A stretch of DNA of 64,000 bases from assembly GCF_034140825.1 (NCBI RefSeq), contig NC_089035.1:35127501-35191500 (forward strand). Direction: 5' to 3'. Position 1 is the stretch's first letter. Every line of letters starts with the position of its first letter. Of the stretch, positions 11,974 to 23,946 are shown one piece after another. This DNA comes from Oryza sativa Japonica Group (taxonomy: Eukaryota; Streptophyta; Magnoliopsida; Poales; Poaceae). The notes beneath the pieces are model-generated. The model saw nothing but the letters and a program-made list of their open reading frames with translations, was not told the DNA's origin and searched no databases. Made by a program: the position numbers and the translations under genes.

Positions 11974-13035
11974 ATGCATCCCAGGGCTCGAATCCACGCA
12001 GACCCGGCTCCGGAGTTCGACCAATTCGACTGCCTGCCGGATCCAGTTGTCCTCCTGATTCTGAACAAGCTGGAGGACGTGCGTTCGCTTGGCCGCTGCG
12101 CTGCCGTGTCGAAGCGGTTCAGCGGACTTGTTCCTCTGGTTTCCGATGTGTATGTCAAGATTGACCGTGTCGTGGCCACAGATGGTGATGCTGATGATGC
12201 TCTCAACCTGTCTTCGGCGAAGCCAAAGAACATCTTCTCCCATTTCTTTAAGCTTATGCTATTCACAATCGTCAAGCCATTCCACAGTATGCGCAACCTG
12301 AATGGCACGGGCAGGCCGTTGTTCCCGCTTGCGCAGCATTCACCGGTACATGTGCTTAGGAATTTCTCTGATGTCTGGAATCTCCGGGTGGAGCTTCCCT
12401 CGGGAGATGTTGGGACCGAGGAGGGTGTTCTGCTTAAGTGGAGGGCTGAGTATGGTAGCACACTTCGGAATTGTGTGATTCTGGGAGGTACCCTGGTCGA
12501 TCGCAAGCCTATAGGCGCAGAGCATGAGTCGTCGGTAGAGGATAATGGAAGCATGCCAGAATCTTTCTATACCAATGGCGGGCTTAAACTTCGTGTCGTG
12601 TGGACTATCAGCTCTTTGATTGCTGCATCAACAAGACACTATCTTCTCCGGTCAATTATCAAGGACCATCCGACGTTGAGGAGCTTGGTTTTAGCAGATG
12701 CCGATGGGCAAGGGACATTGTACATGGGGATGGAGCAGCTTAGAGAGTTTAGAGAAAACAAACTGTCAGCCTCAGCATGTTCCAATAGAACTCAGGTCCC
12801 AGCCTGCAACATGAAGCTGAAATATGCCCCATACCTTGAGCTACCTGGTGGCATGACATTGCAAGGTGCCACCCTGGTTGTGATCAAACCCTCCAATGAT
12901 GGAGGCAGTGGTGGTCACAGCAGTCGGAAGGAAACTGAAGCTTTTGTTTCAAGTGCATTCGATGAACCTTTCAGATTTGCTGTGAAGGCGCTGATGAAGA
13001 GACGAACATATCTACTGGAGATGAACGGTTTCTAG
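11974..13035 (+). CDS. F-box protein, At5g46170-like
   Basis: This predicts 353 residues in one coding exon. The F-box lies at about residues 17-57 (FDCLPDPVVLLILNKLED, then SLGRCAAVSKRF), the part that binds the SKP1-like subunit of SCF ubiquitin ligases. The rest lacks Kelch or leucine-rich repeats and resembles the plant group typified by Arabidopsis At5g46170 and At4g18380, whose targets I do not know. The frame stays open upstream to 11938, but only through a GTG; the ATG at 11974 is the first ATG in frame and leads straight into the F-box. The gene is intact. Substrate and process cannot be told from the sequence. Confidence 0.9.
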   Translation: MHPRARIHADPAPEFDQFDCLPDPVVLLILNKLEDVRSLGRCAAVSKRFSGLVPLVSDVYVKIDRVVATDGDADDALNLSSAKPKNIFSHFFKLMLFTIVKPFHSMRNLNGTGRPLFPLAQHSPVHVLRNFSDVWNLRVELPSGDVGTEEGVLLKWRAEYGSTLRNCVILGGTLVDRKPIGAEHESSVEDNGSMPESFYTNGGLKLRVVWTISSLIAASTRHYLLRSIIKDHPTLRSLVLADADGQGTLYMGMEQLREFRENKLSASACSNRTQVPACNMKLKYAPYLELPGGMTLQGATLVVIKPSNDGGSGGHSSRKETEAFVSSAFDEPFRFAVKALMKRRTYLLEMNGF

Positions 13036-14571
13036 ATAGTCTACTTGAGTTGCAGTGGATTGTCTTTCTATCAACTGCTTCAAATATATCATTTTTGTTT
13101 TTTTCTCTCAAGCAGAGCAACTTCAATCCTGTTTAGAATGATGAAATGTCCACCGCAATGCAACCCCATTTTCTGTTGTTTGCTCTTTGTATAGCAATAC
13201 TACTAGCATCCTAAATTTCCATTTGAGTTTCGAATTTCCAAATTACCAATTTCCAATCAATGTTTCTATAGTTCCTATTATTTCATTTCCACGTTCTGGC
13301 CACCGACTACTTGAATAAATGTGTCGTGAGTCGTGACCTCACAAACCCCACCACACCAAAATCGTCCTACCCGCGTAAGTCCGGCGCCTCCTCTCGCATT
13401 CGGCCGTGGACTACTCCTAGCCGCTCCCGTGACTTTGGATTCTTCCCCGCTCGACAACGATAAGTACAAGAGCGCCTTCGACCTCTCCCTCGCCGCCTCG
13501 GTTCTACGTCGGTTTCGGGCTCTTCCGCGGCGCTCGCCGTCGTCCTCGGGCTCCTCGCCGCCGTTTCCAGGGCGCCGTGATAAGAACAAGGACTCCGTCG
13601 TAGGCTGCCCTCAGCGTCGCTAATTGCCGTCAGCCTCGGGCTCTTCCACGACGGCGCTCTACGTCGGCCTCGGGCAGGCTCCTCCTCGCCGCCGGCCTCG
13701 GGCTCTTCCACGCCACCTCCAGGGCGTCGGCTTCTTCCGCACCGCGAAAGAAACCCGTCACTGTCAGCCTCTGCCCCGCTGCCTCGACATCGGCATTGGC
13801 CTCAGCCTCTTCGTGGTCTTGCAAGTTACAACAACTAGGAAGGTAGCCCGCGCATTCGCGTGGGCATGTATCGTAGGCTGTATTTGAGATAATCGTAAGT
13901 AATAGGCTAGGCCGATTGTGTTAAACTATAGGCATATGGATCTTATATCGTTGGTTTGATTATAAACATTGCAATAGTTAGATTAGAAATCAGACATGAA
14001 ACTTATAATTATAGATTATTTATATTTTAGTTAAATAGGAACGTAAGAGGAATGAAAAGTGTAGAGCTTGAGCCAGTGACGGGAAGGATTGGGTGTGTAG
14101 TGATATAATGTTAATAGGTCATCGATCTAGGTGAAAACCGTTAGCTAGATGTTTTATTTTTTCTTTTAATATATAAGATTTTACTAATTTTTAAAATGTG
14201 ACACTTGGTAATTTAACATGTCTCTAAAAGGTCATACATGGTGACTTTGTATTTTTCTAATTTTTATTATGTAGAATGATTAAGATGACATAATACATGT
14301 TGTCAATTTTTTAATGTTTCAGTGTTGTTTGCTTGTTGGTCTATGTTCAAATTACGTATTTTAAATTTTACATGGTAAAATATGAGTAACATAAATCAAC
14401 AGTTCAAATAAATTAAAAATAGGATGTTATTTGGGTTATGTAAAGAATAGGTGGCAGTTCAAATAACATATTTTATTTTTTATAGTGAAATATTGGTAAT
14501 ACTGATTTTAAATTATTTAGCTGTCTAATTATGAAACAACCGTTCAAACAAACTAAATAAAAACAGATATA

Positions 14572-14812
14572 CTGGCCCCGTTTTATATTATAAGTCATTT
14601 TGACTTTTTTAGTCAATTTTTAAGTTTGACCAAGTTTATAGAAAATATAGTAAAATTTTCAAAACATATTATGGATATATATGGAACGTTATATCTAACA
14701 AAACAATTTTGTGTGATAGATGTTGTTAAAATTTTTTTATACATTTGGTCAAATCTAAAGAAATTTAATTAAGAAAAAAGTTAAAATGGCTTATAATATG
14801 AAATAGAGGGAG
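14572..14812. mobile_element. Stowaway MITE
   Basis: The left end CTGGCCCCGTTTTATATTAT with AAGTCATTTTGAC is mirrored by AAAATGGCTTATAATATGAA followed by AGAGGGAG. A TA precedes the left end (14570-14571); the right TA is not kept. The length is 241 bp. Confidence 0.75.
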
Positions 14813-15109
14813 CAACTTTTTAAAATTATGATTATTTTGCTATGTAACTATTATCTTTTTTCTAAATTTTTAGTTAAAAATAGATTTGTTATTTATAAAA
14901 GCATGCATCAAATCATTAATCATTTACATATTTAGGCATGGGACATGCAATCAAGAGTCCACAACCATTCTGGTGAGATAGAAGTGAAGAAATTAATTAT
15001 TAAGTAATAAAATAAAAATCTTAACTACCATACAGAAAAAAGGAAAGAGATGAGGAGAAGGGATTGAGGGGAAGGACATGAGAACGTACGGTAGTAGTTG
15101 AGGAAGGAT

Positions 15110-15300
15110 TTTTTTATGAGATAAATCCAATTGGCTCACCAGTTCAAGTTATATATTTTTTCTAATTTATTAGAGTACCACGTGGTGGCTTAGGAATATT
15201 TATAGGAGTCTCACGTGGCAAATTAAGAGTGTTTGTAGGAAGTTTAATGGACTTTTAGTATATTTTAGTATATAATAGATAGATATATAGATAGATATAT
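15110..15300. repeat. Interspersed repeat, copy 1
   Basis: This stretch ends in AATGGACTTTTAGTATA...TATAATAGATAG and matches 15695-15880 over about 190 bases, including CACGTGGC, GTGTTTGTAGGAA and the same tail. Both copies end in the TATAATAGATAG tail. I cannot name the family. Confidence 0.6.
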
Positions 15301-15694
15301 AATATATGTTGTTAATAAGTATTTAATTTATTTAGATGGCATGCAAACTTGCAAAATGCACAGTCTATACCACAATAACAAATTGCTTATATATAGCAAA
15401 ACATTGGATGTAAAATTGTCAATTTAATTATAAATAGAGCAACGTTTTAATAGAATATAAATTAGCTATGTACATTTAAATTATGGTCAACTTAACTCGT
15501 TTTTAATTTGATAACATAAAAGAATTAGGAGGAGAGAGATGGAGATATAAAAGAATAGGAATAGGAAGAGACAGGGAGAGCGTACTACGTTCTTATGTTT
15601 TTTTTCTTTTTCTGGCCCACGGTTATACGAAGTCACACGTACGTACGTAGTTTTTTTTTCTTTTTCTGGCCCACAGCAGAGGAAGGGATTATTT

Positions 15695-15880
15695 TCTTAA
15701 ATAATAGATCTAATCCAATGGTCTAAAATATCGGATCCACCAATTTAAGTGAAAATCGACGGTGAGATTATACAGTGCCATGTGGCGGTCTAGGAGTGTT
15801 TGTAGGGCTGACACGTGGCGGATTGAGAGCGTTTGTAGGAAAGTTAATGGACTTTTAGTATATAATAGATAGAAGATAGA
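15695..15880. repeat. Interspersed repeat, copy 2
   Basis: This is the second, better-kept copy of the repeat at 15110-15300 in the same direction. It contains ACACGTGGCGGATTGAGAG and ends GGACTTTTAGTATATAATAG. The pair may be the 3' ends of two related elements, or one duplicated end. Confidence 0.6.
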
Positions 15881-16382
15881 TTTTGTCTTGGGTGTGCACC
15901 CTGCATTCGCCACCTTCCATACCAGCTGCAGGTACAACTCCAACCTCTTCTCCGCCTCTTCCCAATTCGGCATTTCAGCCGCTGTAGCCGGTATAATCTG
16001 TGTAGGTAGAGTTTCTTTTTATTATTTCTATTCTACTCTTGTTGACTTGTTCATCTTGTTATCCCCTTCTTGAGTGAGAGCTTTTAGGTAGTCTATTAAC
16101 AACAGCTTGAATTTTATTCATCATTACATGTAATCTGTACTGTTGACAGACTCAACTATGATGGTATTGGTCTGAGATGCATTTTATTTATTATAGAATT
16201 CATTCAACTAGGAAAACATTCGAATCTGATTTCTTCTAGTTCAAACTTAAACATTGAAATTGAATAAGAAATTAAAATGAGTATAATGTTATTCCCTTTC
16301 TCAGGATACCCTTGTTCAAATTTCTACCTTAAATGCCAACAAAATATGGATCTTATTCAGGTTTCCATCCAATAGGTTCTAA

Positions 16383-16976
16383 GTGAAAAAGATGAAAGAA
16401 ATCAATGATCTCCATGCCCTCCTTGCCAAGCTAACAGTGCATCCTACCAGCGACGTCGACCTATCTTTCCTCAACCTCCTAGGTGCCGACACCACACTAC
16501 GAACCCTCCTCGTGCACTCTCTGGATCCTGAGTTTGATTATATTCACCTCAAGTTAGCATTTCTTCCTTATGGAGAGCTACCATTAGTTGCTATTGAGGG
16601 GCCTAATGCAGTCGTGGTATTACAAGATTGGACCAATGCACACCAAGCTCTAAAAGACAATGATGGCTGGTTTAAGTCACAGGGCATGCATCTTAGGGTT
16701 GTTTCGGCTAAACATCTTGACACTGCTCACAGTGTGGTCCTAAAGGTTTCAAACTCAGTTGATGTTTTGGCTAAACATTTTGTCATTTGATGTTATGCAA
16801 TAGGAACTTAAGAAGCCAACTGGGCAACAGGAAGCTCGAGATGTGACTAATCAACTGGAACTTTTCAATGAATTAAAGAGCACACTTTTCTCGATGTCAT
16901 TGCCTGTCAAGAAGTGGCTGATAAAAGAGCTATTGGCGGGAATGCCACATGATGTGGTCAAATAAATTATGGAATC
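16383..16976 (+). CDS. Hypothetical protein, possibly two exons
   Basis: I do not recognise this. An open frame at 16383-16790 encodes 135 residues with ordinary globular composition (for example DLSFLNLLGADTTLRTLLVH). If a very short intron were removed (donor AAG/GTTTCA near 16744, acceptor CAATAG/GAACTT near 16804), the protein would continue with about 50 more charged residues to a stop near 16966. A 60-base intron is at or below the usual plant minimum, so the join is doubtful. Coding-like codon use and lack of internal stops favour a real or recently dead gene. Tandem repeats begin about 380 bp downstream. Confidence 0.3.
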
Positions 16977-16979
16977 AGC

Positions 16980-17350
16980 TTCATCAAGGAGTTTCTGACA
17001 TTTAGAGTCAGACAAATCCAGATAATAAAAAAAACATGTTCTGGACTGACTATGATTTTCAGCATAGGTGCATCAATTTCTAGTTATATTGCATTGTTTC
17101 TGCTCTCTTGTAAATTCGAAGCAAAGGAAAGGAAGTGCACAACAACTTGGAGAAAGTGGGTAAAGTGGTTGATTGTCAAGGTGGTTTCTCCAACTTTACT
17201 ACTAACTTTGTGCTAGGCTTACCCTGGGTTTACCTTATTGATTGGGAAGAAAGAAGGGTTCCTCGTCCACTATACTCAGGGATAACTTGGTAAATCTGCT
17301 GGACAACTCTGTTTCAAAAATGCTATTCTTTGCTATCAAGAGATACCTGC
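16980..17350. other. No gene seen
   Basis: AT-rich sequence without a supportable frame or repeat. Confidence 0.4.
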
Positions 17351-17351
17351 T

Positions 17352-17675
17352 GCAGGAGTTGGAGCGCTTCTTTGCGTGCATTTAGCATCCCTATTCATTG
17401 ATATTTTAGGTGACATATTCTTGTGGTGGCCGCTGCAGGAGTTGGAGCGCTTCTTTGCGCGCATTTAGCCTCCCTATTCATTGATATTTTAGGTGCCATA
17501 TTCTTGTGGTGGCCGATAACTGACTAAACTTACAAAACACCCAGGAGTTGGAGCGCTTCTTTGCGCGCATTTAGCCACCCTATTAATTGATATTTTAGGT
17601 GCCATGTTCTTGTGGTGGAAGGGGCTACCATGACCCTGATGCGGGCAATAACTGATTAAAGACTTACAAAACACT
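17352..17675. repeat. Three direct repeats of about 80-107 bp
   Basis: Copies begin near 17352, 17434 and 17542. Each contains GAGTTGGAGCGCTTCTTTGC, a CATTTAGC segment, TTGATATTTTAGGTG and TTCTTGTGGTGG. The second and third copies also share a tail with AACTGA and ACTTACAAAACAC. The copies are about 90 percent alike by eye. Confidence 0.85.
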
Positions 17676-17783
17676 AAGATATCTACAAATTGATAATTTG
17701 ATTATTCCTTAAGGATAAATAAGCTGAAATTGAACGAGGTTGTAGGGCATTCGAGTTTTTCAAGTATTACTTAATTCAACACT

Positions 17784-17957
17784 CTCTGCTCGGTGAGAAA
17801 AGCTTGAGAAGCTCTTTGGACTGAATGTATATAGTGGATGTATGATTATCATGATTTCAGATTTTCAGTTCTCTGCTCGGTGAGAAAAGCTTGAAAAGCT
17901 CTTTGGACTGAATGTATATAGTGGATGTATGATTATCATGATTTTAGATTTTCAGTG
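17784..17957. repeat. Perfect-frame tandem duplication, 87 bp unit
   Basis: Two head-to-tail copies (17784-17870, 17871-17957) start CTCTGCTCGGTGAGAAAAGC and end GATTTTCAG. They differ at only a few bases, so the duplication is recent. Confidence 0.9.
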
Positions 17958-18724
17958 CATTATATGAGATGTCCCAAGAAAACATGCTTGTAACCTACTA
18001 ACGTGGTGGTTTATGTCTTGTTGATTTTGTGAATGCATATGTAGTGGATGATATTTTTGGATGTATGGCACCGAAGTTTTGGCAATGGATATGAATTAAT
18101 GTCTTGGTATTATGAATTATATACGTCTTGTGGATAGGCTCATGTTCTGAGGGCTAGCAGTTGTGGACTTGTGGTTTATTGATCCCTCCATGCAAAAGTG
18201 TTGAGTATATTTCATTTTTTGAGTTTTTTTTCAAAAGAGTTGGGAATTTTTTTAGTCTCCATATATTAAATTAACTGTTGATTGGAAGCCAAGCAGTTAT
18301 TTTAATACTCATTAGTTGCTATGATACATATAGTTTCTTAGTTTATTGCATAGGGAAGAGTTAATTCCTATTTGGTGTTGGTGACAACAAAAAATATACC
18401 TTACATTTTTTTAATGGAGGGAGTAATAGTGGAATTGAAAATTTGAGGACACTTGGCCCAGCTTTACGGAGGGCTGATTATGAATGCAGGGTAGTGCTGG
18501 AGAAATTTTTTTCAATGTTCTCTCCAGTTCTTTACTTGAATTTACCAGTTCTCTCCAGTTCTTTAGAAGAGCATCAGAATGTTAACTCCAAACTTTTTAA
18601 ACAGAAGCTCCAACTTTCTACCTGAATTTGAAGAGATGGTTTTCTGCTTAAAATATTTTTTGAAACATATTTCTGCTTACGTGAACTTTTTGCCTCACAC
18701 TACTATATAGGGGTATAGGGTATA

Positions 18725-19070
18725 GAGTTTTTCCTTTCTTATTATATTTAATGAAAAGGCATAGTCTTTCTGTTTATCCTTAAAAAAATGTTTGACCCCT
18801 CCTGTCAGACTATTGATATACCTGGTAGAGAGCCAGCAAAGCCATTGTTTAGTGCGATGTTTGAATTAAATTGTGCAACATTGTAATAGAGTTTTTCTCT
18901 TATCCTAGGGTTGTATTTTTCTCCCGTTATATTTAATGAAAAGGCACAATCATTCTGTTTTTCCTTCAAAAAAATGTTTAACATTGATATACCTGGCAGA
19001 GAGCCAGCAAAACCGTTTTTTAGTGCAATGTTGACTTGAATTCAGATTAGTGCAACGCTGTAATATAGGT
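18725..19070. repeat. Diverged tandem duplication, about 165 bp unit
   Basis: Two copies share GAGTTTTTC, ATATTTAATGAAAAGGCA, AAAAAAATGTTT, ATTGATATACCTGG and AGAGAGCCAGCAAA. Copy one is about 18725-18886 and copy two about 18890-19070. They are more diverged than the 87 bp repeats nearby. Confidence 0.75.
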
Positions 19071-19079
19071 TGGTCGATT

Positions 19080-21900
19080 TTCTTTAATTTTTGAATGATT
19101 AAACAATATCAATTTAGGGGGTAGGCTGGTATTTCTGAGTAAACCTGAGTGATTCAGTTTTACTCTGCAATAAACTGAATTTTTACTTGTCTGAAAATGC
19201 TCTAAACTGAATGGCAACTACTCTACATATTATAGATATTGTGTTTAGTGAACTACTCTAATGGCTATTACTCCCTAATAGTAGTAGTCGTGCCCTAAGG
19301 TCATGACGACAGACAAATTCCAAGTGAGTAGAAGTATTTTTCTCATCTTGGTCTTGCTACAGGACCCGGTCGGCTTAAATACTGCTCAACTGTACTCCCA
19401 AGATTTACAAGTTTGCCATTATAGGCTTACATGAAGTTACCATATTACCCTTATAAAGTTCATGACCCTAGGGGCATATTGGTACATTCTAGTGGTCCCC
19501 AAGTGACATCTAGTGCCAGCTGGTTAGAGTAGTTGAGGTGGTCCCTGGATACTTTTCTAAAATACATTATTTGCTCAATGGTACTTTCCCTCAACTTTGA
19601 TTGCCCGAGTCAAACACTTGTGCTAGAACTCGAGCACGCTATCCTATCTCTTGGCTCCTTGTCACTTCACTCGTCTTGACTACAATATACACCTACAACA
19701 CGTTATAACTTGTAAAATGCATAAAGAATTCATATTAACTCCAAAAATTGTGAAACCAAATGTGTTAGTCTTAGAAAAAAACATCTCTATACTCCTGAGA
19801 AGTCAAATCTAATAAAAGTCACTTTGCAAAAATATTTTATAATACTTAGGCACTACCCTATACCAAGCAAACTTCTAAAATTCATAACTCTCAAATAAAA
19901 AGAGATAAAACAAAAAATTCTTTCACCTAAATTCATCTTATACCAATACCAACCCACTGTGCACAAATCATGCATTTTAGAGCATTTTGGATTTTTCGCA
20001 TATTTCGGTGTTTAATTGCATAACGTGTACTTTGTATAGATGATTGCTTAAACGGTGAAGAAATGATTTAGGTGCTGACATTTTCTAGTTACAAGGCAAG
20101 TCCCACCTCCCTATCTCTTTTGATCACTTTGAACCTATGTTTGGAGGTTATTGAAAATGTTTGTAAATCTTGCATGTCGATTGTACACTAATAAATTAAA
20201 ATTTTGCTAAACTTGTTAGACAAACTCCTATTATTTGCATTAACACCTTAACTCCACATATATCCATATCCATCATTCATAACCTTAGGAACAATATGAC
20301 TATAATGAGTTTTGATGTCACTAGATTGCTATAATGCTTAGCCATGGTTAGAATGGTCTTCCTTGTCATTATGGGCTCATTACAAACATGAAAATTAATT
20401 TTAAAATGATCTGGACAGAACTTTAATACTTGTGACTTTGACAAATAAAATGATGGAAAACATGGATTTTAGGTTTGGGCCTCAAGTGGTGCACATATGG
20501 TGATTAGTTGTGTACCGATGGGGGAGAGTGCGCCCAAACCGATCTAAGAACGTCACTCAATGTCTGTTCATTATGTTTACCGTACATCCACATGTGTTAT
20601 TATGGGGCGACCTTGGCCTATTATGTTAAGTGTTTGTCTAACCTTACATTTAGAAGGCCGTTGTAGTAGTGATAGTGCCTACGAGTGAACTGTAGGGCTA
20701 TTTGTGTTTATGTAAATTGCAAAGGGGACGACTGTACCAATCCGCCTTTTATGTGTATGATGTTTATGAGGGGACGGCTGTAACATTCCGCCTCACTTTT
20801 ATTTATGGTTTGGTAGGGAATGACTGTACTGTTCCGCGTGAGGGGACGACTGTAATGTTCCGCCTCACTTACAACGTTGAGTGCCACACAGGAAGCGACT
20901 GTACCGGCTTGCCTATGACGTTATATTGGTAAAGACCCCCCAATATAATGACATTAAGATTCTAGACTTAGTGTGGAACAACACTCATCGTGCTCATGCA
21001 AGGATTAAACAAGACTTAATGTAAAAGCCTCGTTGTGACCTCTAGACCCACTCAATGTGTAGAGTATGGTGGTACCGACGGGTACCGGACAAACTAGAGC
21101 GATTCACATCATGTGGGTAAAGCTGTACAAACTTTGCGGAGTCTAAAAACTAATGGATTAGCCGTGCTCGCGGTTATGAGCGGTATGTGGATATGTGTTG
21201 AGTATAGACTTGTGTTTATTCTCCTAAATGCTAAAATTTACCTTCAAATTATGATGAGATTTGAGAATGATCTCCTTGCTGCCATGAATGGCAATGAGGT
21301 GCATATTTACACATGATTAATGCCTACTTTGATGGCCATATGCTAAGTACTAGCTTGCTGAATTTATTTGAAAGCAAATCTGATTTGAATGTGTATTTTG
21401 CTATGTATTTTCATGCTTAAGATGAAAGTGTGAATCTAGTGTACATTCTGGGAACTAGATTCACATGAGTATGAGTTAAGAATATTTTAGATATTGTAGA
21501 TCTTTAGCCATTTTTGTCAAGTCTCATGAATATGTAACACATCTGGTCGCCGCCTTCGAGTGGTTTGACGGGCACATCTCAGGCTGAAGTTGACTGGCAA
21601 GCTAAAGGCCCAACAATGTCTCCAATATTCTTCTCTCGAGGCGTCGGATGTTTTATTATATTTGTTTGATGACTTGATATTGTTAGTGATGCTGATTCGA
21701 GCAAGTGATCTTTGCTCGAATAAATTATCCTTGGAACGGGCCCTTTTAGGCAAATGAAAATTCCCAGTTGCAGGTTGTTATGTGGAAAATTCACTTAAGC
21801 AGCCTGCCAAACTCGAACTCACTTTCCTTGTTATGCGTCTTCGACCGAATCAGGGGATGGTGTTTTCCCCATGCTACAACAATTAGTACAACATGTTGAT
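19080..21900. other. AT-rich, probably decayed repeats, no gene
   Basis: No supportable gene. 20690-20900 carries four loose copies of a short motif (GGGACGACTGTA or GGACGGCTGTAA followed by TTCCGCC), a local repeat. The long non-coding AT-rich run and lack of frames look like old transposon sequence, but I could find neither ends nor a family. Confidence 0.45.
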
Positions 21901-21909
21901 CTCAATGAA

Positions 21910-22190
21910 TAGGGGTGAGCAAAAAAATCCCCGAAGACCGCAAGCCGAACAAAACCGAAGTGTCGGTTTTTTCGGGCATCACCCTTCTGCTTCTGTTCAG
22001 TCTTATGGCAACGTGTTCCAACGGTTTGTTCGGTAACACTGAACAACCGAACCGAAGTTACTCGGTTTAATCGGCTCGGTGTTCTTTTTTTTTTTATAGA
22101 TTCTTCAGTTGCCATAACTAGAAAACCGAATTTCTATTAAACCGTTGAAACCGAGCCGAATTAACGGAGTAAACTTAACGCCCACCCCTA
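21910..22190. mobile_element. hAT-like MITE
   Basis: The ends TAGGGGTGAGC and CGCCCACCCCTA are imperfect inverted repeats, as in the larger element at 49262-50072. The inside is full of AACCGAA/TTCGGTT motifs, also shared with that element. The flanking 8-bp duplication is no longer clear, so this copy is older. Confidence 0.65.
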
Positions 22191-22199
22191 TAGTGAATA

Positions 22200-23090
22200 C
22201 CCACTTTATGGTTAAACTGTGTTTCAGCGAGTCCTGGCATGCAAACCATGTGTGAGTGTGACCAGCATGTCATCACAGTAAAATGAAAAAAATAATAATA
22301 AAATACTGAATTCTGCATGATTCTTCACTAAATCCTAAGAGCAAAAATCTTAAGACCGGCACTCCGGCAGCAAGGGTTCGTTCAAACAACAGTACTCTGC
22401 TATTAGGCTACAGTATACCATAACGAGATGTCAATTGCAGATGTTCAAAATTGTGCGAGTACGAAAATTCAAGTCCGTGCATACAAAGTCTCAGCACATT
22501 CCATATCTGGACTTGAACATGCAAACCACACTTCGAATCCAGTCCATAAAAAGGGAATGCTCTGCTACATCAATCCTAATGAAAATCTACACAGCTGCAC
22601 ACAATTTTTTTTTTACAATTTTCGTTTATAAGCATAAATATAAACGAAACTACGGAGTTAAATGTGATATCAAAACGATGTAGGCAAGTAGGCAGATGGA
22701 CAATCTAGAAAAAAGCTATACGTACTCATTTTTTATTACTAAATTCTTTCTTACTAGGATATGTCATATCATGAGTGTATCTAGATTTTTTATAACTTAT
22801 ATCTAGCTAAATTAAATGGTGAAGATTATTGTAGTACATGTAACAATGCTTGACACGCTACATTTATGTACATTACTTTGCGAGTTGCGGTAAAGCGCCG
22901 ACCCTGACGTTGTCAGTTGCCAAGCCCGAGCCCACCCAATGAAACGGCTAAACCGCCCCCGCGCGCGCCAGCAACCAGTCGCTCTTGGCTCGTCCCCTCG
23001 GCCTCTCTTTTGGATCGCCTAAATGATGCGACACTGCGACGCGGTGATCGTTTACACGACATGAATGTTAGGTAATGACCTAATATTAAA
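22200..23090. other. No gene seen
   Basis: Short overlapping frames only. No repeat with provable ends. Confidence 0.4.
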
Positions 23091-23092
23091 TA

Positions 23093-23242
23093 CTTCCTCT
23101 GTTTTATAATGTAAGTCATTCTAGCATTTCCCACATTTATATTGATGTTAATAAATCTAGATAGATATATATGTCTAGACTCATTAATATCAAAATGAAC
23201 GTGGGAAATACTAGAATGACTTACATTGTGAAACGAAAGGAG
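23093..23242. mobile_element. Short Stowaway MITE
   Basis: The left end TTCCTCTGTTTTATAATGTAA and inverted right end TTACATTGTGAAACGAAAGGAG are flanked by TA (23091-23092, 23243-23244). At 150 bp with nearly full-length inversion, including CATTCTAG/CTAGAATG, the element could fold into one hairpin. Confidence 0.85.
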
Positions 23243-23683
23243 TAATTAGAAGGGTGAGGCTCCAAACCAGGTTATCTAGCACACCATTTTATGGAGCTAG
23301 CCAGAAGACCTCCGGACCTTTCTCGTTTACACAACTGCGTGCTCTGAAACAGATAGATCATAGATGTTTTTTGGAATACGCAACCAGTGCATCATTGTAT
23401 TACAAGTGAAGTCTTAGACCCTGTTTAGATGGGACTAAAACTTTTAAATTCCTATCACATCGGATGTTTGGACACTAATTATAAATATTAAACGTAGACT
23501 ATTAATAAAACACATCCATAATCTTGGACTAATTCGCAAGACGAATCTATTGAGCCTAATTAATCTATGATTAGCCTATGTGATGCTACAGTAAACAATC
23601 TCTAATTATGAATTAATTAGGCTTAAAAAATTTGTCACGCAAATTAGCTTTTATTTATGTAATTAGTTTTGTAAGTAGTCTAT

Positions 23684-23892
23684 GGCCCAGTTTGGGGAGC
23701 TTGTCCCAGCTGCAGCTTTTCCCAAAAGCGGCTTCTGCTAGAAGCTGCCCCAAATAATCCACAGCTTCTGTTCTGAAAAGTGAACTAAGAAGGCAGAAGC
23801 TAGAGAAGCTGGGTTTCAGAGCTTTTCCAGATTCTCAGAAACTGGCTATCAAACAGCTGCTTCTCAGTATCTAAAGCTCCCCAAACAGGCTC
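23684..23892. mobile_element. MITE inserted in a MITE
   Basis: The ends GGCCCAGTTTGGGGAGCTT and AAGCTCCCCAAACAGGCTC are inverted repeats. The flanking host sequence reads GTCTAT before and TATATTT after, so a 3-4 bp duplication at the insertion point is likely. The inside repeats AGCTGC and GAAGC(T) motifs in both orientations. It has no coding capacity. Confidence 0.8.
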
Positions 23893-23946
23893 TATATTTA
23901 ATACTCTAAATTAGTGTCTAAATACATAGACTAAAGTTAAGTCTCT

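Larger units (their letters stand above)
13100..15900. other. GC-rich island then AT-rich repeats
   Basis: 13330-13870 is GC-rich and open in several frames, with repeated phrases such as CCTCGGGCTCTTCC at about 13636 and 13696. It looks like a captured or decayed gene fragment and has no recognisable domain. 13880-15890 is AT-rich and non-coding, and contains a Stowaway copy and two copies of a terminal repeat listed separately. Confidence 0.4.

Noticed and set aside
17352-17675. Possible CRISPR-like array
   Set aside because: Only three long, imperfect, nearly adjacent repeats in a plant genome; no short repeat-spacer pattern.
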